DNA of 64,000 nt, from contig NZ_JABBGI010000004.1 in assembly GCF_012927325.1 (NCBI RefSeq), positions 1 to 64,000 on the forward strand. Direction: 5' to 3'. Shown here piece by piece: positions 19,401 through 28,000 of this stretch (its first letter is position 1; each line of letters begins with the position of its first letter). The DNA comes from Chryseobacterium antibioticum. Its GTDB lineage: Bacteria; Bacteroidota; Bacteroidia; Flavobacteriales; Weeksellaceae. The position numbers and the translations under genes were made by a program. Below the pieces are notes generated by a model. The model did no database searches. It had not been told where the DNA came from and was given only the letters and a program-made list of their open reading frames with translations.

Positions 19401-22400
19401 AAGTACGAAGAATAGAGCTTCCCGGATATCCATTCCTACGTGAACGCTTCTGGTATACCGAAATTCAGGAGATCAATACGCCCAAAGAATCATACAGTAA
19501 AGAATTCTTGCTGGTAGACCATGTCGTTGGAAACGAAATTGGAATAGAAGAATTTGGGAACGGAATTGTGATGGTGAAAATGCAATCCCGCGAAACCAAA
19601 AACATGCTTGATGATCACTTGATCAAAAGCTTGACTAAAACCTTTTCAGAACTGGAACAACGGGCTGATTTGAAAGTTGTGATTCTGACCGGCTATGACA
19701 ATGTATTTTGTATGGGTGGTTCGCAGGATATTTTGAATGGAATTGCCAATAAGAAACAAAAATATACCGATGCGCCATTTGTGTACAAGGGACTTCTTGA
19801 ATTTAAAGTTCCTGTTATTACAGCAATACAGGGAATGGCTGTTGGTGGAGGATTGATCTTTGGGTTGTACGGAGATATTGTTTATATGGATGAGCGGTCT
19901 ACTTACAGTTCCAACTTCATGAAATACGGCTTTACACCCGGAATGGGCGCAACCTATATCATGCCGAAGAAACTTGGTCAGCAGCTGGCTCAGGAAATGA
20001 TGTACACTGCACGACTGATTGGTGGAAATGAGCTGAGAGAAAGAGCAGCAACTGTAAAAATTACCGGAGATGTGCTTAAAGAAGCCATCCGGACAGCAAA
20101 AGAACTTGCTTCCAAACCGAAAATTGCATTAGAAGTTCTGAAAAGAAATCTTTCTGACCGAATGCTGCAAGATTTACAGCAGCATGTGAGGGAGGAACTG
20201 GAAATGCACGATAAAACATTTCATACAGATGAAGTCAGAAACCTCATTACGGCAACATTCAATCGTCCCGCTCCAGTAAATCCGGAGAATAAAAACACGA
20301 TTGTTCCGATTCACTCCAAAGTTAAACTTGAACACCCTGATACGGTTGCTGCCAAGGGAGTAAAACCGTTCATTTCCGAACCATTCCGAAAAGTTTCCCT
20401 GTGTGATGTGGGACAATCAGATTTCATCAGTGAACTAAAGCCAATCACTCAACCGGTATCTGTTGAATCGAAAAGGGAAGAAGAGGAGATTAAAGCAGAT
20501 CAACAGCAAGCAATCATGCAAAGCGGAAGTATCATTGGTTTTCTGAAAGATTGTGCTGCTGCATTATTGAATCTCCCGGCAAACGAAATTGGAGCAGAAG
20601 ATATATTCCTGGATATGGGAATTGATTCCATCAGCGGAGTGGAATTCATTCGGTCTGTTAATGACAAATTCGATCTTCAGTTGGAAGCGGTATTGCTGTA
20701 TGACTATCCGAATATCAATGCCTTATCAGCATTTATTGAAAAGAATTCAACGACGGTAATTCTGGATATGCCAAAAAAAGAGCTCGTTCAACTGCTTGCA
20801 GAACCAATGGTCTTACCGTTGCAGAAAGAGCATGTACAGCACAACACTGAAGATGTAACCGATATGCTGAAACAGATTTTTGGTCGAATGTTGAACCTCC
20901 CTGTTGAAGAACTATCCATCAATGAATCTTTTATTGATTTTGGAGTAGATTCTATCAGTGGCGTTGAAGCGGTACGAGCAATCAATGAACAATTTGATTT
21001 GTCATTAGAAACAGTTATTTTATATGATTACTTCAATATCGGGAAGCTTGCGAATTTCATTGCAGGGCAACTTCCGGAGAAAACGAGGATAATGGCTGAG
21101 CCATATTATACTCCAGTTAAAGAAAGCGTTGCGTTGGCTGAAGAAAAACAACAGCAGATTTCAGCAACAGATATTGCTATTATCGGGATAAGCGGCCGTT
21201 TTCCGCAAGCAGATAATGTTGATGAATTCTGGACAAATCTTGCTTCAGGAAAAGACAGCGTGACTGAAGTTCCGGAACGGAAATGGTCTATAGCAGACAT
21301 TTATTCCAAAGAAAGAGGACTTGCCGGAAAATCCTATGGAAAATGGATGGGAGCGATTAATGATGAAGATAAATTTGATGCCTATTTCTTCAATATTTCT
21401 CCGGCTGAAGCCAAAAAAATGGATCCCCAGCAACGGGTATTCCTGCAAGAAGTCTGGAAAACATTTGAAGATGCGGGGTACTCCCCGGAGAGTCTTTCAG
21501 AAAGTGCCTGTGGTGTGTTTGTAGGTGTTGGACCGGGAGATTATTTTGACCGATTTAAGAAAAACGAGTTATTGGATAATCATGTATTGACAGGGGTAAC
21601 CACTTCTATGCTTGCTTCCCGTATTTCCTACTTGCTGAATTTGCAGGGGCCTGCAATTGCCATTGATACAGCCTGTTCTAGTTCGTTGGTAGCTCTTCAC
21701 CAGGCTTGTTCAAGTCTTCGGAATGGTGAATGTGAAATGGCTATTGCTGGTGGCGTAAATATTATGACCACGGAAAGTATGCACATCCTTACCAGCAAGA
21801 CCGAAATGTTGAGCGAAGACGGCAAATGCCATACATTCGATAACCAGGCAAATGGTTTTGTTCCGGGAGAAGCAGTGGGTGTGGTTTTACTAAAACCATT
21901 ACACCAGGCAATCAATGATAAAGACAATATTTATGCGGTTATCAAAGGTAGCGCAGTTAATCAGGATGGGAAAACTAATGGTATTATGGCGCCAAGCGCC
22001 AATTCACAGAAAAAACTTATTCAACAGGTATTAAACCGTTTTGATATTGATCCCGGAAGTATTTCCTATGTAGAAACGCACGGAACAGGAACGAAATTGG
22101 GTGATCCGATTGAGATCAAAGCACTGAAAGAAGTGTATTCTGGAAAGAATTTTAAACCGGAAAGCTGTGCACTTGGCAGTGTAAAAACAAACATCGGTCA
22201 TGCATTGACCGCCGCCGGAATTTCTAGTTTGCTCAAGGTGGTCCTTTCTATGAAGAATAAACAGATTCCGCCATCATTGCATTATAATCAATGCAACGAG
22301 CATATTCAGTTAAACGGAACATCTTTTTATGTTAATACAAAGCTCAATGAATGGAAGCTACCGGATTCAAGGGTTCGCAGAGCTGCCGTCAGTAGTTTTG

Positions 22401-25039
22401 GATACAGTGGAACCAATTCCCACATCGTATTGGAGGCATTTGAGCAATTACCGGAAACAGAGGTTCAAGATCAGGAACGACTATTCTTATTCTCAGCAAA
22501 AAACAAGGAACGATTGGTTGAAACGGTAAAACTGTATTGTGAGTTTCTTCAGGAAAAACGTAATTTAAATAATGTATCCTACACACTTCTAACCGGAAGA
22601 GAAGCAATGCCTGAACGTTTGGCTATTGTTGCTGTAACACAATCAGATTTGCTTGGTACATTGCAGGAATATCTGAAAGGAACAGGTGCTAATTATGCAA
22701 CGGGAAATATAAAATCTCAGGTTATCCACCAGCAGGCATTACAAGCTACAGATCAAAGATTACAGGAAATTATCAACAGTTGGTTAAAAGGCCAGTCTGT
22801 TAACGCTGAATCTTTATTTGGTGAAGAAAACCCCGAAAAGATCAGTCTGCCTACCTATCCTTTTGAAAAAGAACGTCACTGGGTGGATATAGTGTATGCA
22901 AAACCAATCGAAGCAGTTGTAAATACCCCATTGAATGAATGGATATACAAAACCACGATAGCTCCGGACAGCCCCTTGTTAAACGATCACAAAGTTCAGG
23001 GAAGAAAAATCATACCTGGAGTATATTATCTACAGATTGTGAAAGAAGCTATGAAACAAGGATTTCGTTTGGAAGTCAATCGTTTCCGTAACGTTCAATT
23101 ATTAGATCCCGGATATATTGGGCAGGAACCACTTATCTTTCAGGTTGAAATCAAACGAAATGACCAGGAATTTGAGTACCGGATTACGACAGAAGAGCAT
23201 GGCCAAACTAAAGTGAAATCGCAAGGATTCACCTCATTTTCAACAGAACAACCGACTGTGTTACGCCGTGGAGAAGAACAATGCAAATTGCTTTCTTTTA
23301 CCTTGGAAAGTAGTGAGTTTTATCAGCAACTTGCCTCTATGGGATTGGAATACGGTCCACTTTTTAATGGATTGAAAAAGTTATACTTCAACGAAAATGA
23401 AGCATGGGCTTATTCGGAAAAAATTGAAAACCAATCTGAAGAATCCGTTTTGGGTCAGTTGGACAGTTGTTTTCAAACTTGCCTAGGCATAGATAACAAC
23501 AATTTCACACTGAAACTACCTTTTGGAATTGAAAATTTGTTGCTGTACCGGTCAATGCCTGAAAAGGTTTGGACCTATGCGCGAAAAGAACGGGATGTAC
23601 AGGGTAAAACTGTATTCACTGTCGAAATCTATGATGAGGAAGGCTTTTGTCTGGCAAAAGCGCAAAAAGTAACGGTGTTCCCAATAATACATGGAGCAGC
23701 AAGCAAACCCCAAATTGTAGAAAACAGAAAAAAACATTTATACATCCCGAAATGGAACAGAATCAAAACAGGTAAGGGACTTGTGCAACCTATTTTAAGT
23801 AACGGACAACATTTAATCATCGGACAGCAAACTGATAGAAATCTATCGAATAGCTTAACACTATATCTGAAGGATAAAGGGATAATCCCGTTACACCTGG
23901 ATACCCTGGATCATGCTCCAGAAGGAGTTGTACAAGTATATCTTTTGCATGGGCTTCAATCGGCTTACAATCATGAAGACAGCCTGGAACAAATGGAATA
24001 CACTGTTTTTCGAGCTATCAAAATGCTTCAGGAAAGTAATTTCAACCAAAAGAAAATAGAGTTAACAGTATTGACCAGAAATACTCAGAAAGTATTGGAT
24101 ACAGATACGGTCAATCCAAAAGGAAGTGGCATTGTCGGGATCATCGGATCTTTGGCAAAAGAGCAGCCGGGATGGGTTATCCGAATGATTGATCTCGGAA
24201 CCGAAACTACCTGGAATTGGGATACATTGATGTCCTATTCATCCAATAAGGATGGAGCAGTAGTGGCTTACAGAAATGGTTTTCTGTTCAGATCTGAGTT
24301 GAGACCACTAGATCAGCATGCCGCTGTTTCATCCAAACTAAAGCAAAGTGGAGTATATCTCTTGCTGGGTGGAGCCGGAGGAATAGGTCGTGTAACATCT
24401 GATTATCTCATGAAGCAATACAATGCTAAAGTGATCTGGTTGGGAAGAAGAGAAATGGATTCAGAGCTGGAGAAAGCCATTCATTCAGTTGGAACACCTT
24501 CTAATCGACCGGAATATTTCCAGTGTGATGCTACAAAAAAAAATGAAGTAGGAGATATTCATAAGTTATTCCTGGAACGGGGACTTCAGATCAATGGAAT
24601 TTTCCATTCTGCAATTGTTTTGAATGATCGCCTGATTAAAAATATGAAGGAGCAATCTTTTAAAATGGCATTTGAACCGAAGTCGCTGGCTACGCAAAAC
24701 CTCTTCGAAATATTCAAGAGAGAAACACTGGACTTTATTTGTTTTTATTCATCCATTCAGTCTCAGATAAATGCTGCCGGACAAAGTAATTATTCTGCCG
24801 GTTGTACATACAAGGACAGCTATGCACATGCTTTGCAGCAACAATGGAAAAAAACTCCGGTGTATATTATCAACTGGGGATATTGGGGGGATGTAGGAAT
24901 CGTTTCTACGGACGAATATAGAGCAAAACTGGCCGCTTCAGGGCTAGGAAGCATTAATGCAAAAGAAGGAATGCAAATTCTTGAACAAATTTTAGCAGGA
25001 GAACAAAAACAATTGGCTGCAATTAAATTTCTGAACTAA
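13493..25039 (+). CDS. Trans-AT PKS: DH-KR-ACP-KS-ACP-KS-ECH-ACP-ACP-KS-DH-KR
   Basis: 3848 aa, the longest protein. DH (1-290, His22 in HVVQG, Asp180), completing the domain begun in the upstream gene; KR (445-625, Tyr591); ACP (Ser739); KS (810-1240, Cys981, His1116, His1156); ACP directly after it (Ser1320), so this module has no reductive domain; KS (1400-1830, Cys1572, His1707, His1751); enoyl-CoA hydratase domain (about 2010-2250) resembling PksI-type ECH2, with GYDNVFCMGG and YGFTPGMGA; tandem ACPs (Ser2379, Ser2487); KS (2560-2985, Cys2728, His2863, His2903); DH (3140-3400, His3166, LEYGPLF, Asp3324); KR (about 3620-3820, Tyr3767, YSAGC with Cys in place of Asn, a variant known in trans-AT KRs). 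There is no terminal ACP: the stop codon overlaps the start of the next gene by one base, and that gene supplies the methyltransferase and ACPs of the last module. Confidence 0.9.
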   Translation: MKTVVKEFQSKFTGSETFLSDHVVQGTKILPGVAYLELARFGGEYILEKQVTGLRDVVWMRPISIQNEPVDVVTGYTEDVSGITYEISSQSSGTKEIHSQGHVYTGILPTPRTIDLNAVRMSCTQVVSADQSYNSFRNRGLFYGFTFQGIKEMHCSETRAVSQIILPREDGFVLSPGMLDSALQTCMGIGFVPEGGSLELPFSLRELNIYGALPETVWCYTEVTNPKARLKEYAIYLCDDSGKVFVSLIGFSALTLAVEKPAVSQEQPDPVSVASETGTMSYYQSTWKQENLVPDADTSSSSADTIVLVDASEELTASVSQFLNLKVLCLSSSSPIDLFEGVKNEILKSITSKSPLNLTVAGFTSRYHSFGFLRGLIKSAEQECSWFTGRILGVEDFSAPEKWVEILKTELKTASKEISYQGGVRSVRMLRSVDLADNHGISFRPEGVYLITGGFGGLGIQFAHHISRNYPTATIILSGRRTANEIQRQILSDQPSWRYIQTDVSDAVSVERLISQIKKEYGQLTGIIHAAGVLRDSLLVHKTHEEIKAVFGPKISGIMHLDEATKEESLDFMVNFSSVSAVLGNIGQSDYASANAYLNDYTHYRNILVERGERHGQTLSINWPLWRSGGMQIDESSEQYLKRHWGMEPLPTNLGIEAFDAILKNGLNPILVLFGEQQKIIKKILLDNITATIDEETQIAGMNIEVLINQLKEICAKLLKLNISDLDAESHLSDYGLDSIIMMKLLTVLEETYDCVLDPTMVIQHPSIGELAAYLVDNKLVAVEETPQKNAVMDPQVLVTSDKQFNSHTTSGVAIIGISCNFPESENTEELWENLKNGRDLISEVPVNRSFRKGYYNQTKTNSTSYSNKGGFMKNPAAFDIQYFKIKPEEAIAMDPQQRIVLELTRDLLASSGFEKEELAGTNTGVFIGAKDNNYIRNGYDLLPEGTHQHVIVNSISNMIAARVSDFYDLKGASQVIDTACSSSLVAIHQAYEAILSGKLNMAIAGGISVMVDEYGHIGFSQANVLSADGKSCVFDERANGFVLGEGGGLVLLKDYGQALLDGDRILAVVQGSAVNNDGKTMGVTVPNKQGQKAVIAEALAKSGVNPDQISYYEAHGTGTLLGDPIEINAASEVYQQQTDKTGFCAIGSVKSNLGHTMTAAGVTGLIKIILQMQHSELVPTIHCEKPHPRFKFNESPFYPITIYKKWDVQQKVAAISSFGFGGTNCHLILSEATQDKMSWKRTPLKVQRQSENYWLGYTDPAVFEKEAVTSKTIVGMMPLTSGLENEIVRLIRDKISQKTNIQPADILVDEGFMDLGLDSTVLIQLTSELGDEWNIELYPTLLFQYDTIRKFAAHIAATYSSELAHLQYKEPLAAPVTETEEPKEIKPEKQLTEIPVAFEDEIAIIGMTARFPGAETLENYWENILKRKDLITEIPEDRWIWETYYGDEKKERGKTKAKFGGFISDIDKFDCKFFRVLPLEAQLMDPQHRITIEGVYHLFEHAGIAPEQMKGTDTGVFIGVSSADYATLINKEKGLNQYAQYATGNTHSVLVNRISYLFDLHGPSIPIDTACSSSLIAISRAVESIRSGNCSMAVAGGVNIILSPELTLSFSQAGMLSKDGRCKTFDKKANGYVRSEGMGLILLKSKVAAERDGDHIYGIIKSVAENHGGKVSTLTSPNPNAQRNLIIQAIQKAGLHPNDISYIEAHGTGTPLGDPIETEALKMAFEELEGDSPLKQSNCALGSVKATIGHLEAAAGIAGVIKTLLCMNHQTLGGNPHLKEPNELLKLNNSPFRLVKETENWESANQQVRTAGVSSFGFGGANAHVILQEYAGSAAKKLEPGKTLICLSAKTESQLLTIQKNLFAFLQKNSDCSLHDIAQTLLVGRDAMLIRAALVTDSPDDLKQQLEQVILGKQSAFVSGMADMKTFNEQDTVIAVRRNLQASNEWESVMHSWLKGQPVNWKQFYNSAEVRRIELPGYPFLRERFWYTEIQEINTPKESYSKEFLLVDHVVGNEIGIEEFGNGIVMVKMQSRETKNMLDDHLIKSLTKTFSELEQRADLKVVILTGYDNVFCMGGSQDILNGIANKKQKYTDAPFVYKGLLEFKVPVITAIQGMAVGGGLIFGLYGDIVYMDERSTYSSNFMKYGFTPGMGATYIMPKKLGQQLAQEMMYTARLIGGNELRERAATVKITGDVLKEAIRTAKELASKPKIALEVLKRNLSDRMLQDLQQHVREELEMHDKTFHTDEVRNLITATFNRPAPVNPENKNTIVPIHSKVKLEHPDTVAAKGVKPFISEPFRKVSLCDVGQSDFISELKPITQPVSVESKREEEEIKADQQQAIMQSGSIIGFLKDCAAALLNLPANEIGAEDIFLDMGIDSISGVEFIRSVNDKFDLQLEAVLLYDYPNINALSAFIEKNSTTVILDMPKKELVQLLAEPMVLPLQKEHVQHNTEDVTDMLKQIFGRMLNLPVEELSINESFIDFGVDSISGVEAVRAINEQFDLSLETVILYDYFNIGKLANFIAGQLPEKTRIMAEPYYTPVKESVALAEEKQQQISATDIAIIGISGRFPQADNVDEFWTNLASGKDSVTEVPERKWSIADIYSKERGLAGKSYGKWMGAINDEDKFDAYFFNISPAEAKKMDPQQRVFLQEVWKTFEDAGYSPESLSESACGVFVGVGPGDYFDRFKKNELLDNHVLTGVTTSMLASRISYLLNLQGPAIAIDTACSSSLVALHQACSSLRNGECEMAIAGGVNIMTTESMHILTSKTEMLSEDGKCHTFDNQANGFVPGEAVGVVLLKPLHQAINDKDNIYAVIKGSAVNQDGKTNGIMAPSANSQKKLIQQVLNRFDIDPGSISYVETHGTGTKLGDPIEIKALKEVYSGKNFKPESCALGSVKTNIGHALTAAGISSLLKVVLSMKNKQIPPSLHYNQCNEHIQLNGTSFYVNTKLNEWKLPDSRVRRAAVSSFGYSGTNSHIVLEAFEQLPETEVQDQERLFLFSAKNKERLVETVKLYCEFLQEKRNLNNVSYTLLTGREAMPERLAIVAVTQSDLLGTLQEYLKGTGANYATGNIKSQVIHQQALQATDQRLQEIINSWLKGQSVNAESLFGEENPEKISLPTYPFEKERHWVDIVYAKPIEAVVNTPLNEWIYKTTIAPDSPLLNDHKVQGRKIIPGVYYLQIVKEAMKQGFRLEVNRFRNVQLLDPGYIGQEPLIFQVEIKRNDQEFEYRITTEEHGQTKVKSQGFTSFSTEQPTVLRRGEEQCKLLSFTLESSEFYQQLASMGLEYGPLFNGLKKLYFNENEAWAYSEKIENQSEESVLGQLDSCFQTCLGIDNNNFTLKLPFGIENLLLYRSMPEKVWTYARKERDVQGKTVFTVEIYDEEGFCLAKAQKVTVFPIIHGAASKPQIVENRKKHLYIPKWNRIKTGKGLVQPILSNGQHLIIGQQTDRNLSNSLTLYLKDKGIIPLHLDTLDHAPEGVVQVYLLHGLQSAYNHEDSLEQMEYTVFRAIKMLQESNFNQKKIELTVLTRNTQKVLDTDTVNPKGSGIVGIIGSLAKEQPGWVIRMIDLGTETTWNWDTLMSYSSNKDGAVVAYRNGFLFRSELRPLDQHAAVSSKLKQSGVYLLLGGAGGIGRVTSDYLMKQYNAKVIWLGRREMDSELEKAIHSVGTPSNRPEYFQCDATKKNEVGDIHKLFLERGLQINGIFHSAIVLNDRLIKNMKEQSFKMAFEPKSLATQNLFEIFKRETLDFICFYSSIQSQINAAGQSNYSAGCTYKDSYAHALQQQWKKTPVYIINWGYWGDVGIVSTDEYRAKLAASGLGSINAKEGMQILEQILAGEQKQLAAIKFLN
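14312..15489 (+). repeat. KR-region duplication, copy 2
   Basis: Second copy of the near-identical KR segment at 10,001-11,178. Identity breaks abruptly downstream, where each module continues with its own ACP. Confidence 0.9.
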
Positions 25040-28000
25040 TGAGCTTAATCAATCAAAACAAAAAGATATCACAAGTAAATCAATATTCTCAGGTAGTATT
25101 GAATATACCTGAACCACAGCGTTTCAATGTAGAAAGAGAAACCGTCAGTCTAATGGAGAAAATTCTTTTTCAGGGGCTGATTGCAGTAATACACAATCTC
25201 GGGTTGAGAGAAAACGGAAATCAATTGAGTAAAATAGGTGAACTGGCAGTACAATTGGATATTTTGCCAAAATATGAGAGACTGTTTACAGAATTGATAG
25301 AAGAACTGGTTCAAAACGGTTATTTGACCCTATCCGGAGATTATTTGCATATTTCCAGCGAAATCCGGTCGATCGATAATGTACTTTCAGACCTTGCTGA
25401 TTTCGGCAAAACTTATCCTGATTTTGAACCGCACACCAGGCTAATGAACCTCTGCTTTGCAGTCTACGGAGATATTCTCACAGGAAAAAAACGGGCCACA
25501 GACATTATTTTTCCATTGGGCTCACTAGAATTGGTGGAAGGAATTTACAATGGCAACAAGCAAGCAGATTATTTCAATGAATTACTCGCTGGTCTGGTAC
25601 AAACCGGAGTTGCCAGCACTGCTGGAAAGAAAATCACGATTTTGGAAATCGGTGCTGGAACAGGCGGTACAACTAAATGTGTGCTGAATAAGTTGATTAC
25701 ACAAAAAGAGTTCATTGATTATCATTTTACAGACCTATCAAAAAGTTTTCTGTTCAATGCTGAATCCCTGTTCAAATCAGATTTTACTGGATTTAGAACC
25801 TCTATCCTGAATATTGAAAATGATCCGTTAGAACAAGGATTCCTGGAGGGTGCTTATGATATTATCATTGCAGCCAACGTATTGCATGCTACAAGAGATA
25901 TTACTCATACGCTTACACAACTGAAAAAGTTGTTGAAAGCAAACGGTGTGATACTTATGAATGAAATTGCGCGTAAGGAATTATTCACGACATTGACCTT
26001 TGGTCTTCTCGATGGATGGTGGTTGTATGAAGACGAAGAGCTCCGATTCAAAAACAATCCGGGACTATCTTTTGAAAACTGGACAACTGTACTTGAAGAA
26101 ACCGGTTTTGTCAGAAGCACTGTTTATCCTTCCGGTAACAGCTGCTCCCAGCAAATTATTGCTGCTTATAGTGATGGATGGATCGAACAAGAAATGACTC
26201 CTGCACAAACTCTGTCTGCAGCAGCAGTTCAGAAAAATTCCACTTCAGGCTGTAATTTCATTCTGGAAGAACTCAAAAACGTATTTGCCTCCGTTTTGCA
26301 ATGTGATGTAAAGCGCCTGGATCTGAATGCTCCGTTTGATGAATTGGGAGTTGACTCCATTATGATAGGGACACTTTCCAAACAATTGTCGGAAAAATAC
26401 GGCAACATTTCAGCAACGCTTTTGTTCGAATATGGAACAATTAATGAATTGGCAGCTTACTTATCAGCACAAACGGTTAATCCGTTGTTTATTGCTGCTG
26501 CTGATTTGAAAGAGGATGTGGTTTCTTTTGAGCCCAGACAAATCGGGAAGTACCTTATTAATTTGTTTGCTGAACTGCTGCAATCCGATGCCTCGCGAAT
26601 TGACATTCATGTCCCACTTGATGAATTGGGAATGGATTCCATTATGATCGGAGAACTTACGAAAAGAGTACAACGCATCATTCCCGTTATATCGTCAACC
26701 ATATTTTTCGAGTATTCAACAATCAGTGAGCTGACACAGTACTTTTCAGAAAATTATTCTGGGTATTTTGCTTCGAAATCGGGGCAGTCAATCTCTGAGC
26801 CTGTTCAGGTTAAAACTTCACCATCTGTGCGTACTCCAGCTATCCATGAACCTATTGCGATTATTGGTGTCAGTGGTAAATATCCCGGAGCTAAAACTTT
26901 AGATGAATTGTGGAAGGTATTGTCTGAAGGAAAAGATATGATTTCTGAAATTCCGCTGAATCGATGGGATAATCGAAAATTCTTTGACCCATTGAAAGGA
27001 AAACATGGCAAAAATTACTGTCCTTACGGAGGTTTTATTGATGATTTTGATCAGTTCGATCCATTGTTTTTCAATATCTCTCCGAGAGAAGCAGAACGGA
27101 TGGATCCGCAGGAACGTCTGTTCCTTCAGACAGCGTGGGAATCCATAGAAGATTCCGGATATAAATACACAGATTTTAGTAAACGTAACGCTGTCAAAAC
27201 TGGCGTATATGTCGGGGTAATGTATGAAGAATACCAGCTGCACGGCGCTGCAATGGATCCTCAAACAGGAAGAGTTGCATTAGGAGCTAATCCCGCTGGG
27301 ATAGCAAACAGGGTTTCATATTGTATGGACTTCAACGGGCCGAGTATTGCAATTGATACTATGTGCTCCTCGTCTTTAACAGCCATTCATATGGCATGTA
27401 ACGATCTCAAATTTGGTGATACGGATGTTGCGGTTGCCGGCGGTGTAAACCTTACCGTGCATCCGAACAAATACCTGATTTTGAGTCAGGGCACATTTTT
27501 GTCACCGAATGGCCGTTGCGAAAGTTTTGGAAGTAACGGTCAGGGATTTGTTCCGGGCGAAGGTGTTGGCGCTGTAGTATTAAAAAGACTTTCAGATGCG
27601 CAAAAAGACGGAGATCAGATTTACGCAACAATTCTTGGAACAGCCGTCAATCATGGAGGTAAAGGAAATGGCTACACCATTCCCAATCCTGCTTCTCAGG
27701 CCAATGTGATCAGCTCCGCACTGTTAAAAGCCGGTTTGTCTGGGGAATCGATCAGTTATGTTGAAGCTCATGGTACAGGAACCAGTTTGGGAGATCCAAT
27801 AGAAATTGAAGGATTGACCAAAGCTTTTAATTCAGGAAAAAAACAATTCTGTAAAATCGGTTCCATTAAGTCCAACATTGGACATTGTGAATCTGCTGCT
27901 GGGATTTCAGGGCTAACGAAAGTACTTTTGCAGCTGAAATACAAACAATTGGTTCCATCTCTTCATTCCCAAAATCTGAATCCGAAGATCAATTTTGGTG

